From Gemmatimonadota bacterium (GTDB taxonomy: Bacteria; Gemmatimonadota; Gemmatimonadetes; Gemmatimonadales; Gemmatimonadaceae), in the NCBI GenBank assembly GCA_021413975.1, contig JAIOPJ010000048.1, positions 1 to 64,000 of the forward strand: a stretch of 64,000 nt of DNA, given 5' to 3'. Position 1 is the first letter of the stretch. Every line of letters begins with the position of its first letter. Below are positions 55,021 through 63,206 of the stretch, in pieces. Below the pieces are notes generated by a model. The model searched no databases. It worked only from the letters and a program-made list of their open reading frames with translations, and was not told where the DNA came from. The position numbers and the translations under genes are program-made.

Positions 55021-55953
55021 GTGCGCCTGCTCTCGCCACCCCTCATCACCGTCCTGCTGACGGTGCTCTCTTCGACACGGTCGGAGCCTCAAGGGTTCCC
55101 CAACAGGCCCGATACGGACCTCCGTGCCGCCCTCGAACGTCGCATCGCGGCCCAACCCGGCGCCGAGGTCGCCCTCTGGTTCGAGGACCTCGCCTCCGGA
55201 AGGACGCTCGGCATCGCCGATACGTTGACCTTCCACGCCGCGAGCACCATGAAGGTGCCCGTGATGTTCGAACTCTTCCGCCGCGCCGACGAGGGCACCC
55301 TCGACCTCGACGACCGCATCCCGCTCGTGGGCCGCTTCGCCTCGATCGTCGACGGCTCGTCCTACGCCCTCGATCCCGCCGACGACTCGGACGACGCCCT
55401 GTATGACAGGATCGGCGCGCCGATCTCCTACCGTGAACTCAACGAGCGCATGATCGTGCGCTCGAGCAATCTCGCGACCAACGTGCTGATCGAACGGCTC
55501 GATCCCACGCGCGTGACGGCGCTCGCCCGCTCCCTGGGGGGCGAGGGCGTCGTCGTGCGCCGGGGGGTCGAGGACGGCGTCGCCTTCCGGGCCGGCCTCA
55601 ACAACGTGACGACCGCGCGGGGCCTCGGGAAACTGCTCGCGGCCCTCGAACGCGGGGAGGTCGCCTCCCCGTGGGCCACCCAGGCGATGCGTGGCGCACT
55701 GTTGCGGCAGGAGTTCAACGAGGAGATCCCCGCGGGACTCCCGCCGGGGACGCCCGTGGCGCACAAGACCGGCTGGATCACCGCCACCACGCATGACGCG
55801 GCGATCGTCTACCCGCCGGACCGCCCGCCCTTCGTGCTCGTGATCCTCACGCGCGCCATCCCCGAACGCGCCGACGCGCAACGGCTCATGGCCGATCTCG
55901 CGCGGATCGTGTGGGAGTCCTATCCCCCGATCAACCCGCCACGCGCACCGTGA
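55021..55953 (+). CDS. Class-A-beta-lactamase-like serine hydrolase
   Basis: The 310-aa exported protein (hydrophobic N-terminus, residues 1-18) has the class A layout: S75-T-M-K78 in the SxxK motif, S148-S-N150 in place of the canonical SDN, and K249-T-G251. The omega-loop ExxLN motif that holds the deacylating Glu is not clear; the corresponding stretch reads GVEDGVAFRAGLNNVTTARG. Without a firm Glu166 equivalent, true lactamase activity is doubtful; a penicillin-binding or amidase role is possible. It starts six bases after TAAGTT. Its 3' end overlaps the convergent histidine kinase gene by 23 bp. Confidence 0.8.
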   Translation: MRLLSPPLITVLLTVLSSTRSEPQGFPNRPDTDLRAALERRIAAQPGAEVALWFEDLASGRTLGIADTLTFHAASTMKVPVMFELFRRADEGTLDLDDRIPLVGRFASIVDGSSYALDPADDSDDALYDRIGAPISYRELNERMIVRSSNLATNVLIERLDPTRVTALARSLGGEGVVVRRGVEDGVAFRAGLNNVTTARGLGKLLAALERGEVASPWATQAMRGALLRQEFNEEIPAGLPPGTPVAHKTGWITATTHDAAIVYPPDRPPFVLVILTRAIPERADAQRLMADLARIVWESYPPINPPRAP

Positions 55954-57775
55954 ACTTGAAGATGCTCCCCTTCCCCACCTCCGATTCCGCCCAGATCCGG
56001 CCGCCATGCGCCTCGACGATGCTGCGCGCGATCGCGAGGCCGAGCCCCGTGCCGCCCTTCGGCGCATTGCCGCGCACCGTCCAGTAGCGCTCGAAGATCA
56101 CCGGCAGGTTGGCCGTCGGGATGCCGCTGCCGGTGTCCGCGACCGAGACCTCCACCTCGTCACCCTGACGACGAGCACGCACCGTCACGCGCCCCATACG
56201 GTCGGTGAACCGCAGCGCGTTCGCGATCAGGTTCGAGAGCACCTGGACCAATCGCCCGGCGTCGCCGCTCACCACCGGGAGTTCGTCGTCGACGGAGAGT
56301 GACACCGCGATCGATCGGTCCGCCGCCTCGCGTTCGAACAACGCCACGGCGCGCTCGAGGATCGGCACCAGCGGTTCGGGCCGGCGCTCCACGCGCAGCC
56401 GCCCCACCTCGATGCTCGCGACGTCGAGCAGGTCGCGGATCATCCGCTGCGTGAGGTCCTGGCTCTCCATGATGTTCGAGACGAGGGAGCGCCGGTCCGT
56501 GTCCTCGGGCCCGATCGACGCGAGCAGGGCGCGCGCGCTCATCCCGATCGCCGAGATGGGGTTCCGCAGGTCGTGCGAGACCACCCCCAGCGCGTGGTCG
56601 CGCGCCGATGTCGCCAGTCGCGCCGTCGCGTAGAGCCGCGCGTTGTCGAGCGCGAATGCCGCGCGCAACGCGAGCTCCTCGGCGACCACGCGGTCCGCCT
56701 CGCTGAACGGCACCCGCCCCTGCATCCGGAAGATCTTGAGCACGCCGAGCACGTGCTCGCGCGCCACCACCGGCACCAAGAGGACCGAGCGCATCCCGAG
56801 TGCCCGCATGCGTGCCAACTCGTCCGCGTCGGCGGTGTGCGCCTCGAGCCACTCATCGTCCACCGCGGTGACGAGGTCGGTGCGACCGCGGCGGAGCACG
56901 TCGACGACCCGCGACGGCGAGTCCAGGTCGATCGCGTGCGCCGCGACCGCTCGCAGCGCCGCGTCGAGCGCCGCGTTCCCGGTCACCGAGGGGACGCGAC
57001 GAAGCTGCTGCGCGCCCGTCACCACGTCGAGCAGCACACCGTCCCCGAGCCAGGGCACGGGCAGTTGCGCGATCGAACGCTCGGTCACGTCCACTTCGAG
57101 CGTCTCACCGAGCGTCGCCACGGCGGCCGCCAACCGGCGCTGCCCTTCGTCGAGGCGCTTCCGCTCGGTCACGTCGCGCAGGAGCACCGTGTAGACGCGC
57201 GCGCCGCTCGCCGTGGTCAGCTTCGATATCGAGGCCTCGGCGGGGAACTCCGTACCGTCGCGGCGACGGCCGAAGATCTCGCGCCGTTCTCCCATCTGCC
57301 TCGACGACTCCGGCGCCTGGCCGAACCCATGCACATGCGCGCCATGCGCCTGCTCGTAGCGCGACGGGATCAGCCGGGCGAGCGGTTCGCCCAGCAGCTC
57401 GGCCGCGGCGTATCCGAACGCGAGCTCGGCGCCGCGATTGAAGTGCAGGATCCGCTGCTGCTCGTCCACCGAGATGATCGCGTCGGCCGCGATCTCGAGG
57501 ATCCCAGAGAACTTCGCTTCCGAGGCGCGCAGCGCCGCCTCCACCTCGGCGCGCCGCACGAGATCGTCCTGCAACGAGGCGTACGCGAACCAGGCGAGTA
57601 CGATCGCGATCAGCAGCATCACGCCGAGCAGCCCCTGCACCACGTCCAGCTCGGCTGCGTCACCGGCCGCGGCGGCGGCTCGCTGGGCCGCGCTCAGCGC
57701 GACCCCACCGGCGACGAGCAAGGCGAGGACGCCCGCGCCCACGGTGAGGCGCAGTTTGGCGGTGGTGGAGAGCAT
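55931..57775 (-). CDS. Membrane sensor histidine kinase (PAS, GAF, HisKA, HATPase)
   Basis: The 614-aa protein has two N-terminal helices (about 5-27 and 42-62), a PAS domain (about 80-210, FSGILEIAADAIISVDEQQRI and LRDVTERKRLDEG), a GAF domain (about 220-375, SVLLVPVVAREHVLGVLKI), the HisKA box with phospho-acceptor His in VVSHDLRNPISAIG (about 401) and a HATPase domain (NLIANALRFTD, DTGSGI, GGTGLGLAIARSIVEAHGG). It senses a membrane or cytosolic signal and phosphorylates a response regulator, probably the NarL-type one encoded 93 bp upstream. The start follows CATTTT (57787-57782) by six bases. The 3' end overlaps the convergent hydrolase gene. Confidence 0.93.
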   Translation of the reverse strand: MLSTTAKLRLTVGAGVLALLVAGGVALSAAQRAAAAAGDAAELDVVQGLLGVMLLIAIVLAWFAYASLQDDLVRRAEVEAALRASEAKFSGILEIAADAIISVDEQQRILHFNRGAELAFGYAAAELLGEPLARLIPSRYEQAHGAHVHGFGQAPESSRQMGERREIFGRRRDGTEFPAEASISKLTTASGARVYTVLLRDVTERKRLDEGQRRLAAAVATLGETLEVDVTERSIAQLPVPWLGDGVLLDVVTGAQQLRRVPSVTGNAALDAALRAVAAHAIDLDSPSRVVDVLRRGRTDLVTAVDDEWLEAHTADADELARMRALGMRSVLLVPVVAREHVLGVLKIFRMQGRVPFSEADRVVAEELALRAAFALDNARLYATARLATSARDHALGVVSHDLRNPISAIGMSARALLASIGPEDTDRRSLVSNIMESQDLTQRMIRDLLDVASIEVGRLRVERRPEPLVPILERAVALFEREAADRSIAVSLSVDDELPVVSGDAGRLVQVLSNLIANALRFTDRMGRVTVRARRQGDEVEVSVADTGSGIPTANLPVIFERYWTVRGNAPKGGTGLGLAIARSIVEAHGGRIWAESEVGKGSIFKFTVRVAG

Positions 57776-57868
57776 CAGACAAAAATGGTGCCGAGATGCC
57801 CGAAGGACACCCCTGCACCACACTTCGTCGTCGGTCCCGTTCCCGTCACCTGGTCGACTGCCACCGGC

Positions 57869-58528
57869 TCACGCGTGCAGCAGCCCCAGCCGCAGCGCGA
57901 ACTGGACGTACTCATGCCGGTGCGAGAGCCCCAGCTTGTCCTGGATCCGCTGCTTGTAGGTGTCCACCGTCTTGGGCGAGATGAAGAGCCGCTCGCCGAT
58001 CTCGGGTGCCGAGAACCCCTGAGCGGTCATCCGAAGCACGTCGCGCTCACGCTCGGTGAGCCGTTCGTACCGCGCCCGGTCCTCGTGCATGGGATCCTTC
58101 CGCTGATATCCCTTGGCGAGGATGCGCGCCGCCTCGGGACGCACGAAGAGGTCCCCGCGGGCCACCGTGCGGACCGCGTCGAGCAGGTCGCGGTCAGGGG
58201 CGGTCTTGGGCAGGAACCCGGATGCGCCGGCTTCGAGCATCGGGACGAGATAGTCCTCCTCGGGATGCATGGTCATGATGAGCACCCGCGACGGGATCCC
58301 CTTCTCCAGGATCATCTTCGTCGCCTGCCCACCGTCCACCTCTCCGATCGAGAGGTCCATGATCACCACATCAGGCGTCAGGCGTTCCGCCAGTGCCACC
58401 GCCTCGGGGCCACTGGAAGCCTCGCCGACCACCAGCATGTCCTTCGCCGCGCCGAGCACAGCCCGGAGCCCGGCGCGGACGACGGCATGGTCGTCGGCGA
58501 GAATCACGCGAATGAGGTCGTCGCTCAT
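57869..58528 (-). CDS. NarL/LuxR-type response regulator
   Basis: The 219-aa protein has a receiver domain (1-125) with acidic pocket DD (12-13), phospho-acceptor Asp58 in VVIMDLS and the conserved Lys in FLPKT, then a LuxR-type helix-turn-helix (about 155-219) with LTERERDVLRMTAQGFSAPE and ISPKTVDTYKQRIQDKLG. It is a DNA-binding transcription factor activated by phosphorylation. It lies upstream of the histidine kinase gene on the same strand. NarL-type regulators usually pair with HisKA_3 kinases, whereas this kinase is the HisKA (SHDLRNP) type. Confidence 0.95.
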   Translation of the reverse strand: MSDDLIRVILADDHAVVRAGLRAVLGAAKDMLVVGEASSGPEAVALAERLTPDVVIMDLSIGEVDGGQATKMILEKGIPSRVLIMTMHPEEDYLVPMLEAGASGFLPKTAPDRDLLDAVRTVARGDLFVRPEAARILAKGYQRKDPMHEDRARYERLTERERDVLRMTAQGFSAPEIGERLFISPKTVDTYKQRIQDKLGLSHRHEYVQFALRLGLLHA

Positions 58529-58603
58529 GACGGGAAGGCTACCCGTCCTCGGAAACGCATTCCATAAGGAGCATACCCATTTGCGTTCAGGGATTCCCCT
58601 ACC

Positions 58604-58617
58604 GTCCGGGACCGGAC
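58604..58617 (-). terminator. Hairpin after the His-rich secreted protein gene
   Basis: The perfect palindrome GTCCGG-GA-CCGGAC lies directly after the stop of the gene ending at 58619. No U-run follows, so it is a weak candidate for termination or processing. Confidence 0.35.
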
Positions 58618-58618
58618 C

Positions 58619-59710
58619 TCAATCGTGGTGAACGTGTGCCCCGAGCATGTTCCCGTCCTTGTCGTGACGCATGACGAAGCCGCGCTCCAGGGACGGCGTG
58701 GGCAGGGCCGGAAGGAACCCGACGGAGGGGCCGCCCTGGTTGTGGACCCCCATCATCTCGGTCATCCTCCGCCAGCCGGCCACCGTCATGACGTCGGTCG
58801 TGTCGTCGCGGTAGGCCGCGGCGGCCTTCAGGATGAGCGCCCGCTTCTCTCCGCGCGGGACGGCGGGATTCGCGAGGATGTCCGAGATCACGTCATGCAT
58901 CGAGTGCAGGTTGTCGAAGATAATCGCCAGCTCCGGCCACTTGGCCGTGAACGTCGGCGCGATCGCGGCGGTCATCGGCATCACCACCGGGAATCCCTCG
59001 GGCGCGCCCGGCAGCATCTGCCGGAATCGCGCGACCGTGGCCGCCACGCCCGCCTGCCGCTGCTCGACCGTGCGCCCCACCACGAGCGGCTCGTAGAGAC
59101 CGATCTGGAGCCAGTGGTACGCCCAGATGAGCCCGTTGAACTTGGGGAAGCCCTGCCGGAACGCGAGCGAGTACGGCTGCTCCTGCATGAGCGACATGTT
59201 CTTCGGCTTGGTGCTGTACGCGAGATCCGGCCGCGAGAGGTAGTACGTGAGCACCCGTTTCATCTCGCGATCCTTCGCACCGTCGTCGAGACGCTCGTCC
59301 GCCAGCACGTCGTAGACCTGACGGTGCAGGATATGCGCCCACTCGAACATCATCTTCGCCTCGGGGGCGAGGCGCGCGTACAGGGGCTCGATGGCGTCCT
59401 CGACCAACGGAAGACGCGGCGGCCGGTTCAACAGGCGGGTCGTGAGGAAGGCGTACTCCCGCTCCTCCAGCAGCTGTTTCGCATCCGCCGGTCGCGTCCA
59501 GAGCTTCTCGTAGAGGATCGCGTGGCCGTAGTCGAACGCGTTGAACAGCCGGTCGGCCGCCGGATAGTTGGTGCGGAAGACGAAGTTGTGGTCGGCCGGG
59601 AGATAGAACTGCTCATAGACGGTCGTCCACTGCGCATGCAGGTCGCGCGTCGGCGTCGCCAACGCGGCGACGAGCGCGAGCGCGGGGACGGCGAGGGTGC
59701 GGGCGTTCAT
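58619..59710 (-). CDS. Secreted His-rich protein of unknown function (363 aa)
   Basis: After a signal peptide (1-27, ending LHAQW) the protein is largely helical and contains repeated His/aromatic motifs: FDYGHAI, FEWAHILHRQVYD, IWAYHWLQIGLYE, FDNLHSMHDVI and the C-terminal AHVHHD. The spacing of His in HxxxH-like pairs suggests metal or haem binding, but no CxxCH haem site is present. I do not recognise the family. The ATG at 59710 overlaps the stop of the upstream beta-barrel gene (ATGA), so the two are a coupled pair, probably an envelope channel and its periplasmic partner. Confidence 0.7.
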   Translation of the reverse strand: MNARTLAVPALALVAALATPTRDLHAQWTTVYEQFYLPADHNFVFRTNYPAADRLFNAFDYGHAILYEKLWTRPADAKQLLEEREYAFLTTRLLNRPPRLPLVEDAIEPLYARLAPEAKMMFEWAHILHRQVYDVLADERLDDGAKDREMKRVLTYYLSRPDLAYSTKPKNMSLMQEQPYSLAFRQGFPKFNGLIWAYHWLQIGLYEPLVVGRTVEQRQAGVAATVARFRQMLPGAPEGFPVVMPMTAAIAPTFTAKWPELAIIFDNLHSMHDVISDILANPAVPRGEKRALILKAAAAYRDDTTDVMTVAGWRRMTEMMGVHNQGGPSVGFLPALPTPSLERGFVMRHDKDGNMLGAHVHHD

Positions 59711-60534
59711 CGGGCACCTCGATTGAAGCCGGGCATCCCCGGCGGAGCGAACGAGTAGGCCGCGCCCATGGTCAGGGTCCAACCGGCATCTCCCTCGGAG
59801 ATGCGCCGGCCGATCCCGGCGTCCATCGCGAGGCGCGGCGAGAGTTGCTGGCGCACGCCGATCGCCGTGCGCCATTCGGTCTGGCCATCGGCGACGAGCG
59901 GCGACTGCGCGACCACCTCGGCGCCCACGAGCAGCGAACGCAGCACGAAGGTGCGGTCGACCGCGAGCCCGGCCTGCCAGCGGCTGGCGTCCGCGACGCC
60001 CGGATCGGAGAGTGCGAGATCGTCCCCGGGCGAGTACGCGCCGTTGAGGTGCACGCGGCCCCAGCGGTGCGTTCGCGTCATGAGCGCCCGCACCGAGGGG
60101 ATCGCGCGCGACGGCGCGAGGCCGCCCACGGGGAGATGCACGCCGGCGCCGAGCGCGAGCGCCGGCAGCGCGGTGGTCTCGGTGTTCAGCTGATGCAGCA
60201 GCTCGACCTCGAGCCCCGCCGCCGCGACGAGGGCGCGTGGCCGCGTGCCATCATCCTCCACGGCGAGCGGCAGCGCGACCTCGAGTTGCGTGCGCGGCGC
60301 GAAGCCCCACGCGAGTTCGGGGGCGATGCCCCAGTGCGAGACGCCGCGCAGGACGCGCTGGAAGGTGAGCGGCGCCGCCTGCAGCTCGAAGGAGCGCCGT
60401 TCGATCACGATCGCGTCCTCGGTGCGGAGGGGGCGGCCGCGATCGGTGTTGTAGAAGTCGGTCTGCGCGCGCGCGGCGGGGGCCGCGAGGGCGATCAGGA
60501 GGAGCGCGTTCGAGGCGCGGAAGCAGATGTGCAT
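59707..60534 (-). CDS. Outer-membrane beta-barrel-like protein (275 aa)
   Basis: The signal peptide (1-23, ending ARAQT) is followed by alternating hydrophobic/polar strands throughout (for example LEVALPLAVEDD, LVGAEVVAQSPLV, LAMDAGIGRRIS) and a C-terminal strand. The pattern matches the transporter-like barrels annotated as MetA-pathway of phenol degradation, and HWGIAPELAWGFAPRTQLEV is typical of them. The role may be passive uptake of a hydrophobic compound. It is translationally coupled to the His-rich secreted protein gene. ATG 60564 is an alternative start that would precede the signal peptide by ten residues. Confidence 0.65.
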   Translation of the reverse strand: MHICFRASNALLLIALAAPAARAQTDFYNTDRGRPLRTEDAIVIERRSFELQAAPLTFQRVLRGVSHWGIAPELAWGFAPRTQLEVALPLAVEDDGTRPRALVAAAGLEVELLHQLNTETTALPALALGAGVHLPVGGLAPSRAIPSVRALMTRTHRWGRVHLNGAYSPGDDLALSDPGVADASRWQAGLAVDRTFVLRSLLVGAEVVAQSPLVADGQTEWRTAIGVRQQLSPRLAMDAGIGRRISEGDAGWTLTMGAAYSFAPPGMPGFNRGAR

Positions 60535-60665
60535 CGATGACTCGGTGGGTGGACGCGCGCTCACGGGAGCGAGACGCGAGCGAGCGGGCGGTGCAACGGG
60601 ATCACGATGACGGGTGCACGAACGTGGGACTGCAGCGGCGCGACGTTGAGCCGTGAGATGGAGAA

Positions 60666-60738
60666 TGACCCGGGCGGGGCTCGAACCCGCGACCTACAGA
60701 TTAAAAGTCCGTTGCTCTGCCAGCTGAGCTACCGGGTC
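60666..60738 (-). tRNA. tRNA-Lys (anticodon TTT)
   Basis: The complement folds as a cloverleaf: acceptor GACCCGG/CCGGGTC, D-arm GCTC...GAGC, anticodon loop CTTTTAA with TTT at 60703-60705, T-arm GCGGG-TTCGAGC-CCCGC, and discriminator A. CCA is not encoded. It sits between the barrel gene and the AbgT gene, both on the same strand. Confidence 0.97.
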
Positions 60739-60763
60739 AGGCGCATGCCGGAGCGGAATATAC

Positions 60764-62332
60764 TCACGGCCCCCCGATCCCCGCCCCCGGCCCCAGCGGC
60801 CACCCCGCCAGCATCCACGCGACCAGCAGCAGCGGCCACACCAGCAGGTTCACGAGCGAGTAGGGCAGCATCATCGCCGTGACGGTGCCGATCCCCGCCT
60901 TGGGCTGATACCGCTGCACGAACATCAGCACCAGCGGGAAGTTGCTCGCCAGCGGCGTGATGATGTTCGTGATGCTGTCCCCCACGCGGTACGCCGCCTG
61001 CGTGAGTTCGGGCGAGCTGCCGAGCAGCATGAGCATCGGCACGAGCACGGGTCCGAGCATCGCCCACTTGGCCGCCGCCGACCCGAGCACCAGGTCGAGG
61101 ACCGACGTGATGAGGACCAGGGCCAGCAGCAACGGCACCGGGCCCAGTCGCAGCGCCTTGAGCGCCGTCGCCCCCTGCACCGCGACCACCACCCCCAGGT
61201 TGCTCCACGCGAAGAGGTTCACGAACTGCGCGATGAAGAAGATCACGACCAGGTAACCGGCGAGCAGTTCGACGTTCTCCTGCATCCCGCGGTAGAGATC
61301 CCGATCGGTCCTGATCGTCCCGGCGATCCGCCCATACACCACACCGGGCACCAGACCACCCACGAACAGGAAGAACACGAGCCCGCGCACGAGCACCGAA
61401 TCCACCATCGCCGGCTTCTCCGGATCGCGCAACACCCCGTCAACAGGGACCACGCCCCACGCGACCAGCGCGATCATCACCGCGATGCTCGCGAGCGCCC
61501 AGGTCAGGGCGCGCCGCTCGGTCGCCGTGAGCGGTTCGGGCGTCGCGGGCTGCACCGCCCCGTCGTAGCGGCCGAGCCGCGGCAGCACCACGCGCTCGGT
61601 GACGATCGCACCCGTGATCGTGATGAACGAGACCGACGCCGCCAGGAAGTAGTAGTTGGCCATCGGCGTCACCACATAGGCAGGATCGATGAGGCGCGCC
61701 GCCTCCTGCGTGAGCCCCGCGAGCACCACGTCCGTCGGCGAGAGCAGGATGTTGGCGGCGAAGCCCCCCGACACGCCGTAGAACGCCGCCGCGAGCCCGC
61801 CGAGCGGATGGCGGCCCATCGAGTGGAAGAGCGCCGCGCCCAGTGGCACCAGCAGCACATAGCCCACATCGCCCACCGTGTGCGAGATCGCGCCGCAGAA
61901 GACGATCACCAGCGTCAGCACGCTCGGCGGCGTCGCCCCGACGATCGCGCGCACCACCGCGCCCAGCAGGCCACTGCGCTCGGCGACCGAGAGACCCAGA
62001 AGGCTCACGAGCACCGGCCCGAGCGGCGCGAAGCCCATGAAGTTGGAGACCACGCTGAGCGCGAGACGGCGGACGCCCGCGCCCGAGAGCAGGTTCACCA
62101 CCGGCACCGCGTCGCCGGTGAGCGGATGCGTCACCTGCACGCCGAGCGTGCCGAGGATCCACGAGAGGAGCACGACGATCGCACTCAGCACCACGAAAAG
62201 GGTGGCCGGATGCGGCAACGCGTTCCCCACCCGCTCCACGCCGTCGAGCAACCGCTGACCGAGGCCGCGCCGTGGAGTGCCGGAGGTGTGGTCGCTCCCC
62301 CCGCGCGGCGACACGCCGGCCGGCTCAGCCAC
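60764..62332 (-). CDS. AbgT-family transporter
   Basis: The 522-aa protein has about 11-13 membrane helices and the AbgT features: FCGAISHTVGDVGYVLLVP, GGFAANILLSPTDVVLAGL, an SPTD-type hairpin, and a C-terminal DLVLGSAAAKWAMLGPVLVPM followed by RVGDSITNIITPL. AbgT members import p-aminobenzoyl-glutamate or export antimetabolites. GTG 62332 is chosen because GGAG lies seven bases upstream; GTG 62338 would have only a one-base gap. It overlaps the amidohydrolase gene by 8 bp, so the two are coupled, and glutamate-derived substrates are plausible. Confidence 0.92.
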   Translation of the reverse strand: MAEPAGVSPRGGSDHTSGTPRRGLGQRLLDGVERVGNALPHPATLFVVLSAIVVLLSWILGTLGVQVTHPLTGDAVPVVNLLSGAGVRRLALSVVSNFMGFAPLGPVLVSLLGLSVAERSGLLGAVVRAIVGATPPSVLTLVIVFCGAISHTVGDVGYVLLVPLGAALFHSMGRHPLGGLAAAFYGVSGGFAANILLSPTDVVLAGLTQEAARLIDPAYVVTPMANYYFLAASVSFITITGAIVTERVVLPRLGRYDGAVQPATPEPLTATERRALTWALASIAVMIALVAWGVVPVDGVLRDPEKPAMVDSVLVRGLVFFLFVGGLVPGVVYGRIAGTIRTDRDLYRGMQENVELLAGYLVVIFFIAQFVNLFAWSNLGVVVAVQGATALKALRLGPVPLLLALVLITSVLDLVLGSAAAKWAMLGPVLVPMLMLLGSSPELTQAAYRVGDSITNIITPLASNFPLVLMFVQRYQPKAGIGTVTAMMLPYSLVNLLVWPLLLVAWMLAGWPLGPGAGIGGP

Positions 62333-63206
62333 GCGCACGCTCCGCCGACTCGCGTGCCCACTGCCCGAGCACCTGCGCGAACGCCGTCAGGTCCTCCTGC
62401 AGCGGCGTGAAGCCCGCATGGGGTTCCGTCGTCGCTTCGTCCATGTAGAGCGCCCGGTTGATCTCGATCTGCACGCTCGACCGTCCTCGGCTGGGGTCGC
62501 CGAAGCTACGCACCAGGTCACCGCCCTGATAGGGATCGTTGGCCTGCACCCGGTACCCTCGCAGCGTGAACCACCCGACGATGCGCGCCGTGAGCCCCGC
62601 CTCGGCCGTGGTGCCGCGCCGGTCGCTGATCACGAGGTCCGGCCGCACCGCACCCGCGTCGACGTTCATCGCGTTCCCCCGCGACTTCATCGAGTGGCAG
62701 TTGACGTGCCAGGCCGCCCCGTGCGCAGCGTGCCGTTCGTCGATCAGGGCCGCGAGTCGCGCACGGTAGGGCGCATACCAGCGGTCGATCCGCGCGCGCA
62801 CGGCCGCGACCGGGAGAGGCGACGGGTACATGGGCACACCGGGCAGCGCGTCGCGCCGGATGAGCCCCATCCCGCGCCGACTGTAGTCCGTCGGCAAGAG
62901 CGCGTCGCTCCACGGGCCGTCGATCAGCGCCGGATCGATGTCGCTCACCGCACGGTTGACGTCGATGTAGGCGCGCGGGAAGGTCGCCGCGATCAGCGTG
63001 GCACCCGCACCGGGTGCCCCTGCGAAGAGGCGCTCCACATGCGCATCGCACGTCGTGCGGATCGCGTCAGCCGGGGCGATCGGCGCGAAATCGGCCGGCC
63101 ACGCGAAGCCGCTGTGGGGCGAGTCGAACACCACGGGCGCCGCGGCGCCCACCGGGGCGCGTTCGACGAACGGCGCCTCAGGCGCCGCGGAACTTCCGGG
63201 AGGCAC
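62325..63206 (-). CDS. N-formylglutamate amidohydrolase-like protein
   Basis: The 293-aa protein has the family features: VVFDSPHSGFAWPADF at the start, AYIDVNRAVSD, WHVNCHSMKS with a metal His, DLVISDRRGT and SVQIEINRALYMDE. HutG-like enzymes hydrolyse N-formylglutamate (histidine pathway) or related N-acylglutamates. No other hut gene is present. The GTG start overlaps the upstream permease gene by 29 bp, and its stop overlaps the AbgT gene, forming a three-gene unit permease-amidohydrolase-transporter. Confidence 0.9.
   Translation of the reverse strand: MPPGSSAAPEAPFVERAPVGAAAPVVFDSPHSGFAWPADFAPIAPADAIRTTCDAHVERLFAGAPGAGATLIAATFPRAYIDVNRAVSDIDPALIDGPWSDALLPTDYSRRGMGLIRRDALPGVPMYPSPLPVAAVRARIDRWYAPYRARLAALIDERHAAHGAAWHVNCHSMKSRGNAMNVDAGAVRPDLVISDRRGTTAEAGLTARIVGWFTLRGYRVQANDPYQGGDLVRSFGDPSRGRSSVQIEINRALYMDEATTEPHAGFTPLQEDLTAFAQVLGQWARESAERARG

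Noticed and set aside
55021-55953. Calling this gene an antibiotic-resistance beta-lactamase
   Set aside because: SDN is SSN and the deacylating Glu is not evident; class membership alone does not show resistance.
60607-60882. Small frame with GARTRDLQIKSPLLCQLSY
   Set aside because: This peptide is the well-known artefact of translating tRNA-Lys sequence; the tRNA explains it.
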